The notes below the pieces were generated by a model. The model searched no databases, had not been told where the DNA came from, and saw only the letters and a list, made by a program, of their open reading frames with translations. DNA of 64,000 bases from Oscillatoria princeps RMCB-10 (GTDB lineage: Bacteria; Cyanobacteriota; Cyanobacteriia; Cyanobacteriales; Oscillatoriaceae), in assembly GCA_019359235.1 (NCBI GenBank), contig JAHHHT010000011.1:124001-188000 (forward strand), given 5' to 3'. The translations under genes and the position numbers were made by a program. This document shows positions 50,767 to 58,811 of this stretch, in pieces (the stretch's first letter is position 1; every line of letters starts with the position of its first letter).

Positions 50767-52551
50767 ATGAGAGTTTTCCCTATTCTACCAACTTTTGGAC
50801 GTCGGTGGCTGGCTGTTTTACTAACCCTGGTGATGGCGAGCTCCCTCACCGGCTGTAACTGGAAGCTGAAAACCGAAGCATCACAAGTGCCGCAGCTGAT
50901 TTCCAGCGTGCTGAGCGATCCAAAAACGTTCAACGCGGTCCTCAGCGAAGAGTCGCCGAACATTTTTGGGTTCACCTACGAGGGGCTGATTACAGAAAAC
51001 GGACTCACCGGCGAGGTGGAGCCGGCGCTAGCGGAATCCTGGGAAATTTCCCCAGACAAAAAGCAGATAGTGTTTACCCTGCGCGAGGGGTTGAAGTGGT
51101 CAGACGGACAGCCACTGACAGCGGATGATGTGGTGTTTACCTACAACGACCTCTACTTTAACGAAAGCATTCCCACCAGCGCCCGAGACGTTCTCAGGAT
51201 TGGCAAGAGCCGAGCCTTGCCGAAAGTGAGAAAACTGGACGACCGGCGGATTGAGTTCACCGTTCCCGAACCCTTTGCCCCTTTCCTGCGAACCACAGGA
51301 CTGTCCATAATGCCTGCGCACGCGCTGCGGGAAGCGGTCACCACAAAAGATGAAAAGGGAAATCCCCGCTTTTTATCGACCTGGGGGATCGACACCAAAC
51401 CAGAGGAGATTATCGTCAACGGTCCTTACCAGCTAGAAAGCTACGCCACCAGCCAGCGCGTCACCTTCCGGCGCAACCCCCACTACTGGCGCAAGGATAA
51501 GGAGGGCAACCCCCAGCCTTATATTGAGCGCATCATCTGGCAAATCGTGGAATCGACAGACACCTCTTTACTGCAGTTTCGCTCTGGGAGTGTGGACACC
51601 CTGGGCGTTTCTCCGGAAAATTTTTCTCTGCTGAAGCGAGAAGAGAAGCGGAATAATTTTACCATCTACAACGGAGGGCCCGCTCCCGGCACGACCTTTA
51701 TTGCCTTCAATCTCAATAAAGCCCGCAATGCGAAGGGAAAACCGCTGATAGATCCCGTGAAATCCCGCTGGTTCCAGACAGTGGCGTTCCGACAGGCGGT
51801 CGCCTACGCCATCGACCGGCGCACGATGAGCAATAACATCTACCGGGGGCTTGGCGAGCCGCAAAATTCCCCGATTTCCGTGCAAAGTCCTTACTACCTG
51901 TCACCTGAACAGGGTTTGAAAGCCTATGACTACAATCCAGAAAAGGCGAAGGAATTGCTCCTGGGGGCGGGATTTAAGTATAATACGGATGGAGAGCTTT
52001 TAGATGCCGAGGGCAACCGAGTCCGCTTCACGCTGCTCACCAATGGCGGCAATAAAATCCGGGAAGCGATGGGAGCGCAAATCAAGCAAGACCTCAGCAA
52101 AATAGGCATTCAAGTCGATTTTAATGCCATTGCCTTCAGTACGCTGGTTGACAAGCTGAGCAACTCTCTGGACTGGGAGTGCCACCTGATTGGCTTTAGC
52201 GGCGGGGTGGAGCCGAATGATGGGGCCAATTTCTGGGCTCCAGAAGGCAGATTGCACGTTTTCAATCAGAACCTGCAGCCGGGACAGCCGCAGCTGATTG
52301 GCTGGGAGGTGGCTCCGTGGGAGCGGGAAATTGGCGATCTCTACATCAAAGGAGCCCAGGAGTTGGATGAAACAAAGCGGAAAGCCATTTATGCCGAAAC
52401 CCAGCGGATCACCCAAGAGTATTTGCCGGTGATTTACTTGGTCAACCCGCTGTCGCTGAGCGCTATCCGCAACCGCATTCAAGGAGTGAGATTCTCCGCC
52501 TTGGGAGGAGCGCTCTGGAACATTCACGAGCTGAAAGTAACTGAGAAATAA
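50767..52551 (+). CDS. Family 5 extracellular solute-binding lipoprotein, copy 2
   Basis: A 594-residue paralogue of 48474-50261, with signal peptide and lipobox LTG-C30. Most of the sequence is the same; visible differences include KRIVFTLRQG versus KQIVFTLREG and ECHLIRFIVGAEP versus ECHLIGFSGGVEP in the C-terminal lobe, which could alter ligand choice. ATG 50767 is used; an upstream in-frame ATG at 50662 would add a segment with no signal peptide. The transcript may end at the hairpin at 52681-52711. Confidence 0.9.
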   Translation: MRVFPILPTFGRRWLAVLLTLVMASSLTGCNWKLKTEASQVPQLISSVLSDPKTFNAVLSEESPNIFGFTYEGLITENGLTGEVEPALAESWEISPDKKQIVFTLREGLKWSDGQPLTADDVVFTYNDLYFNESIPTSARDVLRIGKSRALPKVRKLDDRRIEFTVPEPFAPFLRTTGLSIMPAHALREAVTTKDEKGNPRFLSTWGIDTKPEEIIVNGPYQLESYATSQRVTFRRNPHYWRKDKEGNPQPYIERIIWQIVESTDTSLLQFRSGSVDTLGVSPENFSLLKREEKRNNFTIYNGGPAPGTTFIAFNLNKARNAKGKPLIDPVKSRWFQTVAFRQAVAYAIDRRTMSNNIYRGLGEPQNSPISVQSPYYLSPEQGLKAYDYNPEKAKELLLGAGFKYNTDGELLDAEGNRVRFTLLTNGGNKIREAMGAQIKQDLSKIGIQVDFNAIAFSTLVDKLSNSLDWECHLIGFSGGVEPNDGANFWAPEGRLHVFNQNLQPGQPQLIGWEVAPWEREIGDLYIKGAQELDETKRKAIYAETQRITQEYLPVIYLVNPLSLSAIRNRIQGVRFSALGGALWNIHELKVTEK

Positions 52552-52573
52552 ACCTGCTGTCCACTTAATTAAC

Positions 52574-52673
52574 ATCAGGACTTACGCACAAGAGACGAAA
52601 CCGGGTTTCTGATTCGGGAACGAGGGCTGACAGTCAAGACTGCTGGTTCAGAAACCCGGTCGTAAGTCCTAAA
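52574..52673. mobile_element. MITE-like ACTTACGC element, copy 2
   Basis: tcaggacttacgcacaagag at the left faces gtcgtaagtcctaaac at the right, with GAAACCGGGTTTC and GAAACCCGG inside. The first copy is at 14351-14466. The right arm has lost the bases between GAAACCCGGT and CGTAAGTCC. Confidence 0.6.
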
Positions 52674-52680
52674 CATTTTA

Positions 52681-52711
52681 AAATACCCGGTGCTTTGCCG
52701 GGTATTTTTCT
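52681..52711. terminator. Rho-independent terminator, possibly bidirectional
   Basis: aatacccgg pairs perfectly with ccgggtatt around a 7-base loop and is followed by TTTC; on the opposite strand the stem is followed by TTTAAAATG. It lies between the solute-binding gene and a convergent small gene. Confidence 0.75.
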
Positions 52712-52731
52712 GGGTTAATTGAAGGGGACGG

Positions 52732-52893
52732 TCAATATACAGGTGGCGGTTTGACGCTTTCCAGTTGGGTGGCTTGCAGGTTCAAGCCGATTGCGCCGGC
52801 ATTTCTGTAATTAATTTTAGGTTGGGCTGTGAGAAACAAAGCCAAAACCCACAAGACTGCGGTGATGGCGATTTCTAATAAGCTTGTTTTCAC
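52732..52893 (-). CDS. Small single-helix membrane protein, 53 residues
   Basis: The start is GTG 52891-52893, preceded on the minus strand by GTGGAGGATTAGACTC with GGAGG nine bases upstream. The product begins (M)KTSLLEIAITAVLWVLALFL, one membrane helix at about 4-22, and has a short tail ending LESVKPPPVY. It resembles in layout the small protein at 6709-6852. It is followed by the terminator hairpin. Function unknown. Confidence 0.5.
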   Translation of the reverse strand: MKTSLLEIAITAVLWVLALFLTAQPKINYRNAGAIGLNLQATQLESVKPPPVY

Positions 52894-53818
52894 GAGTCTA
52901 ATCCTCCACTCTATTTTCAAGACTTTGCCTAGCGAGTCCGTCAACTAAGCCCAAAAACCGGGGGCTCGGATAGCGGCCAGGAAATATCGGTTTGGCCAGT
53001 GACTTCAAACTCCCTTCCTCAGCCCGGATTTTTAAGCGCTGACCGGCAATCTAGGTTTACTGGTTGTGCTTCCTTTTCGGGTGGGATTGATTTCATGCCA
53101 AAGCTTTACCAATATTTGCCAACCTCTCAGTGCGAGGCTGGAAGTTCAGAAGTGCGAGCCTGTTCCCGTGAAAAATTGGGCAACTGCAGCCGCGATGAAA
53201 CTTGCGAACCTCTACAGACTTGTCAGACACAAGTCTAAGACTGATGCCACCAGTAACAAAAGTTAACAAATTTTGAGCGAAACCGAGTTTCTCGAAGGGG
53301 ACTGAGATATTGTATCCTCGCACTTGAGGGGGTGTTTGTAAAGTGCGCCATGAAGATTGCTTTGAAGGTTTCCTTTCTGGCTGCGAGCGCAAGCAGTCGG
53401 AGTTGTGGCGGTTTGCCGCCCCCCGGCAGATGCGCGTCCGCAGGCGTGCGTCATGCGTGCGTCAGAATAGATGCCCCCGCCAGCAAGAGTCTACCTGGCT
53501 GCTGGCTATCAATAATTTAAATCATAAAATAAGCGAGCTGATGCCATTTTGGCGAGTTTTTGCGGGAGGGGCGAGCCAAGGCGCTTAAGCGGGCTAAGCT
53601 CTGAGATTCTTTTTGCAAAAAGATTTTACAAACCCTGTCTGAGTGCGAGGCGGTGCGGGAGATCAAAAAGCAGTCGGCACGGCACTGCCCGCTCTGCAGA
53701 CTGGAACACTGACAAAATTGAAGCAACTGAGCAATAGGATATTAAATGCAGGGTGTTGGGTATTTCGCTACAATCAAAAACCCAACACCCGATTCCCAGT
53801 ACCCTCTAAGCTGATACC
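52894..53818. other. Gene-free stretch ahead of larB
   Basis: Over 900 bases with only short, motif-free frames. At 53751-53790 gggtgttgggt and acccaacaccc form a perfect 11-base inverted repeat 29 bases before larB, a possible regulatory hairpin. Nothing else is recognised. Confidence 0.5.
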
Positions 53819-54592
53819 GTGACTGAACCTGAAGCCCTGCAATCCTTGCTCCAAGCCGTTGCCAGTGGCAGCGTCAGTCCAGACGCCGCCCTGGAAAAAC
53901 TGAAGCACTTTGACTTTGAGCCGGTGGGCGACTTTGCCCGAATTGACCACCACCGGACGCTGCGCACCGGCTTTCCAGAAGTTATCTGGGGTCCGGGCAA
54001 AACGCCCGACCAAATCGCTCACATTATAGAAGCGATGCGCCACCGCAACCCTGTGGTGATGGCCACTCGCATCGAGCCGGCAGTTTACGCCACGCTGCAG
54101 GAAAAAGTTGCCGGTTTGCACTACTACCGGGAGGCTCGCATTTGCGCCACAGTCCCTGCGCCGCTCGAGCCCCGGTATGCCGGCACCATTGCTGTCCTCT
54201 GTGCCGGCACAGCCGACCTGCCGGTGGCGGAGGAAGCCGCTGTCACAGCAGAACTGTGCGGCTTCCAAGTCAAGCGCCTCTGGGATGTGGGGGTTGCCGG
54301 CATCCACCGGCTGCTCAGCAACCGCCATGTCCTTGCTGCGGCGGACGTGCTGGTTGTGGTTGCCGGCATGGAAGGCGCGCTGCCCAGTGTGGTTGCCGGT
54401 ATGGCCGACTGTCCCGTGATTGCCGTGCCCACCAGTGTCGGCTATGGCGCGAGTTTCGGCGGGCTGGCCCCCCTCTTGACAATGCTCAATTCTTGTGCTG
54501 CCGGTGTGGGAGTGGTAAATATCGACAACGGCTTTGGCGCAGCTATTTTAGCCGGCCAGATTCTCAGAACCGCTCACAAGTTGCAAAAGTAG
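53819..54592 (+). CDS. larB: LarB, nickel-pincer cofactor biosynthesis protein
   Basis: LarB carboxylates and hydrolyses nicotinic acid adenine dinucleotide in making the nickel-pincer nucleotide of lactate racemase-type enzymes. The 257-residue protein starts at GTG. It has the N-terminal helical part, TLRTGFPEVIWGPGKTPDQI (about 42-63), and the PurE-like domain from about 125 (AGTIAVLCAGTADLPVAEEA) with VPTSVGYGASFGGLAPLLTM near the end. larC and larE are not in this window, so the pathway may be dispersed or the protein may act in another role. It is followed by a small repeat and the convergent coaE. Confidence 0.9.
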   Translation: MTEPEALQSLLQAVASGSVSPDAALEKLKHFDFEPVGDFARIDHHRTLRTGFPEVIWGPGKTPDQIAHIIEAMRHRNPVVMATRIEPAVYATLQEKVAGLHYYREARICATVPAPLEPRYAGTIAVLCAGTADLPVAEEAAVTAELCGFQVKRLWDVGVAGIHRLLSNRHVLAAADVLVVVAGMEGALPSVVAGMADCPVIAVPTSVGYGASFGGLAPLLTMLNSCAAGVGVVNIDNGFGAAILAGQILRTAHKLQK

Positions 54593-54764
54593 ATCCCCCC
54601 CTGCCCCCCCTTAAAAAGGGGGGGAAAGTAGTTGTAGGGTGGCTCAGATCGGCGAGGCGTGAGGTGAGAATCGCCCTCGATATGACGCACCCTACTCCTC
54701 TTCCTTGGCGTTCTACCCTGCGGGCGATCCGCCGCGTCCTGTGGCGTCTTGGCGGTTTAAATAA
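54592..54764. repeat. GATCCCCCC fragment and a GCGGG..CCGCCGCGTCCTGTGGCG word
   Basis: gatccccccctgcccccc with ccttaaaaagggggg is a partial copy of the 1789-1861 family. At 54716-54757 ccctgcgggcgatccgccgc and gtcctgtggcgtcttggcgg resemble the end of each 299-bp unit (25338-25380). It lies between larB and coaE. Confidence 0.6.
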
Positions 54765-55397
54765 TTAATTCTCCAGAATACTCTCACTCCTAATTCCAGC
54801 GTGCCGGCGCACAGCCAAATCAACCTGTTCGAGCAGATTTTCCAGTCCCGAAGAGTTATCCAAAACCACACCGGCACGAGCGCACTTTTCTTCCACCGGC
54901 ATCTGGCTGCTGATTCTGGCTCCAGCTTGTTCGGGGGTGAGGCGATCGCGCCGCGTCAGACGCTCCAGTTGCTGTGCCGGCGGACAGCACACGACCCAGA
55001 TTTCCGTGACTAAATCCGTCATATTCGCTTCAAACAGCAGGGGAACGACTAACACAATTGCCGGCTGCGGTTGCAATTCGCAAATTGCTTTGACAGAGCG
55101 CTCGCGGACGTAGGGGTGAATCTGCTGCTCAACCCAGCGGCGCTCATCTGGATTATTGAAAATAATATTGCCCAAGTGCTGCCGGTTGAGGGTGCGGTCC
55201 GGGAGGAGAATATCTGAACCGTAGCGCTGGGCGAGTTTGTCGAGAATCGGAGAACCGGGTGCGACGGCTTCGCGGGCGTAGAGATCCGCATCCAGCACCG
55301 GCAGGTGATAGGTGCTGGCGAGGTAGTTAGAGACGGTGGTTTTGCCGGTGGCGATGCCGCCGGTGAGGCCAATAATGCGCTGGGTGGGATTGGTCAT
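54765..55397 (-). CDS. coaE: Dephospho-CoA kinase
   Basis: CoaE phosphorylates dephospho-CoA, the last step of coenzyme A synthesis. The 210-residue protein starts at ATG 55397 (MTNPTQRIIGLTGG); the longer frame adds only eight residues without a ribosome-binding site. The P-loop is GGIATGKT (13-20), followed by TYHLPVLDADLYAREAVAPG, and the lid and CoA region VVPLLFEANMTDLV and RRDRLTPEQAGARISSQMPV are intact. It is convergent with larB. Confidence 0.95.
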   Translation of the reverse strand: MTNPTQRIIGLTGGIATGKTTVSNYLASTYHLPVLDADLYAREAVAPGSPILDKLAQRYGSDILLPDRTLNRQHLGNIIFNNPDERRWVEQQIHPYVRERSVKAICELQPQPAIVLVVPLLFEANMTDLVTEIWVVCCPPAQQLERLTRRDRLTPEQAGARISSQMPVEEKCARAGVVLDNSSGLENLLEQVDLAVRRHAGIRSESILEN

Positions 55398-55697
55398 GCT
55401 GTTTAGTTTACCGCACCGCAAGGGCTATGAGATTGCCTGTGAGCAGAAAGCCGGTGGGCTCCATGACGCTGGAGCTAAAAATCAGCCGCGCCGGTGTATC
55501 ATTATTATACCGACTTGGCCAAGAGAGTATTATAGCGGTTTTAATTGATTTGTGATTTTTTTTAATAAACCGCCAAGACGCCAAGAGCGCCAAAGAAAGT
55601 AAAGAGATAGGATTTCACACATTATTTAAAACTGCTCTATACCGATTTAGGGGTTTAGATTTGCGGCATGCCGGCTTTGGGAAACCGGCACCACAAT
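55398..55697. other. Gap with no gene seen
   Basis: About 300 bases between coaE and the TPR gene. An AAACCGCCAAGACGCCAAGAG word at 55564-55584 is a dispersed low-complexity motif (inverted form near 25066-25080 and 54746-54760). Confidence 0.4.
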
Positions 55698-56909
55698 CTA
55701 CTCCTGGAGAGTTTTAATTGCCTGCATTACCTTCTGGTACTCACCGGCATTGCCCTGCTTCTGGTAAAGCTCACCGGCTTTCTGAAAATCCTCCAGCGCC
55801 CCTTTCTTATCTCCCAGCGAAGCGCGAGCGACACCCCGATAGTAATACGCACCGGCATCACCCGGATTCAACTGCAGCGCTTGATTGTAATCCTCAATCG
55901 CGCCCTGATTGTCGCCCTGTTTAAGGCGAGCCAGAGCCCGGTTTGTGCGGGCGTCAGCAGGATTTACATTCCCCCAGTCCGCATTCACTTGAAGGGCGCG
56001 GTCATAAGAAGCGATCGCCTCTTGGTACTTTCTCAAATCCGCGAGCGCACTCCCCCGGAAAAACCAAGCCTGAGAGTTGTTGCCATTTCTCTGCAGCGAT
56101 TCTTCGTAATCTTCTATCGCGCCCCGCTTGTCTCCCAAGGCGAAACGCGATCGCCCCCGGTTGAGGTAAACACCGGCATCCTTGGGATCGATCTGAATCG
56201 CCTGAGTGTAATCCGTCAGCGCACCCTGGTGATCGCCTTGCACAGCCCGGACAACACCCCGGTTGTGGTAGGCGAGGGCGTTATTGGGCTGGAGCGCGAG
56301 CGCTTGCGTGTAATCTGCGAATGCTCCCGGATTGTCTCCCAGTCTGCGCCGGCACAGCCCCCGACCGTAATAGGCTTCAGCCAGTTCCGGATTCAGCTCC
56401 AGCGCCCGCGTGAAATCTGCGATCGCCTCCTGATAATCTCCCTTAACAGCGCGGACATTCCCCCGGCTGTAGTGGGCACCGGCATTCCTCGGCTGAATCT
56501 CAATCGCTTTCGTATAATCCGCGATCGCACCCGCCAAGTCGCCCGCTTGGCGGCGAGCGACCCCCCGGTTGACATAAACATCCGCTTGACTGGGATTCAG
56601 TTGCAGCGCCCGAGTAAAGTCCTCAATCGCTCCCTGAAAATCTCCCTGCTTGTAGCGAGAAATCCCCCGCATGTTCAAGGTTGTGGCGTCGCTCGCGCCG
56701 CTCTGCTGCGCCTGCAAATAGCCAGCAGAGCTGGCAAGGGCGGGTGCCGGTGCGCACAGCACCACGCCGCAAACCGCCGCCATCCCCGCCAAAAGGACGC
56801 CCCCCGGGCGGCTTCCCGCAGAGTCAGGTAGCGCGTGCCTAAAAAATAGAGGATGAGAAGTTTTTACATTTTGGCTTTTAACTGCTGGCGTTTGACTGTT
56901 ACTCCTCAT
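55698..56909 (-). CDS. Exported TPR-repeat protein
   Basis: A 403-residue protein with about eight tetratricopeptide repeats from residue 80 on (for example GISRYKQGDFQGAIEDFTRA, GNVRAVKGDYQEAIADFTRA, GVARASLGDKKGALEDFQKA), expected to form a superhelical scaffold for protein contacts. A hydrophobic segment (about 37-60, GVLLAGMAAVCGVVLCAPAPALAS) looks like a signal peptide, but it is preceded by 35 extra residues, part of which (DSAGSRPGG) is encoded by a copy of a CTGCGGGAAGCCGCC repeat word. The true start may be inside, or the N-terminus has been extended. A second TPR protein follows upstream on the same strand. Confidence 0.8.
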   Translation of the reverse strand: MRSNSQTPAVKSQNVKTSHPLFFRHALPDSAGSRPGGVLLAGMAAVCGVVLCAPAPALASSAGYLQAQQSGASDATTLNMRGISRYKQGDFQGAIEDFTRALQLNPSQADVYVNRGVARRQAGDLAGAIADYTKAIEIQPRNAGAHYSRGNVRAVKGDYQEAIADFTRALELNPELAEAYYGRGLCRRRLGDNPGAFADYTQALALQPNNALAYHNRGVVRAVQGDHQGALTDYTQAIQIDPKDAGVYLNRGRSRFALGDKRGAIEDYEESLQRNGNNSQAWFFRGSALADLRKYQEAIASYDRALQVNADWGNVNPADARTNRALARLKQGDNQGAIEDYNQALQLNPGDAGAYYYRGVARASLGDKKGALEDFQKAGELYQKQGNAGEYQKVMQAIKTLQE

Positions 56910-56949
56910 ATCATGTCCGGTAGCGTCGATTTTGTAGACTTATCGCTGT

Positions 56950-56978
56950 GGGGGGCGGGTTCACCCGAGAAGATAAGC
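56950..56978. repeat. Half copy of the GATATC-type repeat
   Basis: ggggggcgggttcacccgag followed by aagataagccgg matches only the left half of the 5336-5398 family. It lies between the two TPR genes. Confidence 0.5.
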
Positions 56979-57001
56979 CGGTGGGGTGGCTACTCCTTTC
57001 T

Positions 57002-58162
57002 TTATAGCCGGTGCGTCTGCTTTTGCAACTCGTCGATTTGGGACTGCACCCTTTGGTAATCAGCCATCTTACCCTGTTCCTTGTAGATGGAAGCCGCTTT
57101 TTGCAAATCCTCAAGCGCTTCTTTCAACTGTCCCAGTTTACTGTGAGCGTTCCCCCGCCGGTAGTGGGCACCGGCATTTTTGGGGTCAAGTTCGATCGCT
57201 TTGCTGCTGTCTGCGAGCGCTCCTTGATAATCTGACACGGCGTAGCGGACGAGACTGCGGCTAGTGTAAGCCTCCCCATCCCGGGGATTGCTCTCCAGAG
57301 CCTTGGTGAAATCCGCGATCGCGCCCTGGTAATCCTTTATGGCGTAGCGGGCATTCCCCCGCAGGCGGTAGGCTTCCCCGTCGCTGGGATTTGCCAAAAG
57401 CGCCCGGGTGCAGTCCTCAGCGGCGGCGGCGTAGTCTCTCAGGGCGTAGCGAGCGGCTCCCCGGTGTCTGTAAGCCAGCGCGTCGTTGGGATTGCGGGAG
57501 AGCACCTGGCTGTAATCCTCAAGCGCAGCTCTGTAGTCTCCAAGGGCGTAGTGAGCGTTCCCCCGCCGGTAGTAGCTGTCCGCTCCCTCCGGATTGCGCC
57601 GCACCGCCTCGGTGTAATCCGCCAGCGCCGCCCTGTAGTCTCTCAAGGCGTAGTGAGCGTTCCCCCGCCGGTAGTAAGTGTCTGCTCCCTCCGGATTGCG
57701 CCGCACCGACTGGGTGAAATCTGCCACCGCCTCGGCATATTTTCCCGAGGCGTAGTAGGCATTTCCCCGCCGGTAGTGGGCATCTGCGTCGTTGGGATTG
57801 CGCTCTAGAGCCGCGCTGTAATCTTTCAGGGCGGCTTCATACTCGCGCAGGGCGTAGTTGCTATTCCCCCGCTGGAAATAAGCCGCCGCGTCGCGGGGAT
57901 TTTTCTTTATAACTTGGCTGAACGCCTCCCGCGCTCCCTGAAAATCTCCCCGCTTCAGCAGCTCTAAACCCCGCTCGTAGTCACTTTTGCTCAGTGCTGG
58001 CTCTCTCACCCGAACCGCCTGAATCGCCGGCGCAGCAACCGGCTCCCTGACATCTGAAGCTGCCTGGGCTATCCCCGCCGCCGAGAAGCTCAGTCCCAGT
58101 ATTGCGCCCAGCCCCGCGGCGCACCGCTGAAGCGGATGGTTGCGCAAGAACTTCCGACTCAT
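57002..58162 (-). CDS. Exported TPR-repeat protein
   Basis: A 386-residue protein with a clear signal peptide (MSRKFLRNHPLQRCAAGLGA, hydrophobic to about residue 35 at GIAQAAS) and about nine TPR units from residue 58, many with the almost identical YYRRGNAHYALRDYRAALAD pattern, suggesting recent internal duplication. The start is ATG 58162 with GGGAG 7 bases upstream; a longer frame to 58222 is not supported. It is related to the TPR gene at 55698-56909 (same GNA/GNVR and DFTKAL words), 92 bases downstream of it, so the two may be an operon. The role is probably protein-protein contact in the periplasm. Confidence 0.85.
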   Translation of the reverse strand: MSRKFLRNHPLQRCAAGLGAILGLSFSAAGIAQAASDVREPVAAPAIQAVRVREPALSKSDYERGLELLKRGDFQGAREAFSQVIKKNPRDAAAYFQRGNSNYALREYEAALKDYSAALERNPNDADAHYRRGNAYYASGKYAEAVADFTQSVRRNPEGADTYYRRGNAHYALRDYRAALADYTEAVRRNPEGADSYYRRGNAHYALGDYRAALEDYSQVLSRNPNDALAYRHRGAARYALRDYAAAAEDCTRALLANPSDGEAYRLRGNARYAIKDYQGAIADFTKALESNPRDGEAYTSRSLVRYAVSDYQGALADSSKAIELDPKNAGAHYRRGNAHSKLGQLKEALEDLQKAASIYKEQGKMADYQRVQSQIDELQKQTHRL

Positions 58163-58811
58163 GACTTTCTCCCTCTCACATCTAAGTAGTGCCTGTCGTT
58201 TCCAGACGAAAAAGGCTCTCAATCCTTGTTCTGTGGATTTTTCCTAAAAAAAGAGATTCGCACGCTCTGTGGAACTTTCCGCTTTCAGACGCTCCCCGAT
58301 TTTTATTATTTTACTGTTTCTCCAGCCGCCCCGATGCCGGCCCGACAGAGGCGGCGGCGCTCTCTCCACCGTCTCTCCCCCCCGCGTCACCGGCTTGAAG
58401 GTTGAGTTGCTCGACTTGGCTCAACTCCCGGCACTTCAAGGTGCCGGTGCGGAACAAACCGGCTGTCTTTTAATTTCCATCGCCGCACCCCTTTCAGATT
58501 GAAGCTGCAACCCGAATCTTTTCCTTGCGGTCGCCTGAGAGCGAAGATTAATCACAACTTTCTCTTTTTAGATCAGGTCGGGTTGATTAACCGAAATTCA
58601 GTTGCCAATCCCCAATGCCATACGCCCAATGCCCGCTCTCAGAGAGCTTCTGAGTATTCAACGTGAGGTGATATTAAGTGGCGAGGCTGTCGAATGAGTT
58701 TCGCTCAACTGAGCTCCCACAAGTGAGCCACACTAGAAAAAGCGACTGGTAACGAGCTTCTTCCAGCTGTTACACCTAAAGATAACAACATCTTTCTTCA
58801 AAACTTCACCC
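58163..58811. other. Gene-free stretch between divergent genes
   Basis: About 650 bases without a supportable gene, divergent promoter region of the TPR gene and the 807-residue gene. A short caatgccatacgcccaatgc low-complexity tract lies at 58613-58632. Confidence 0.4.
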
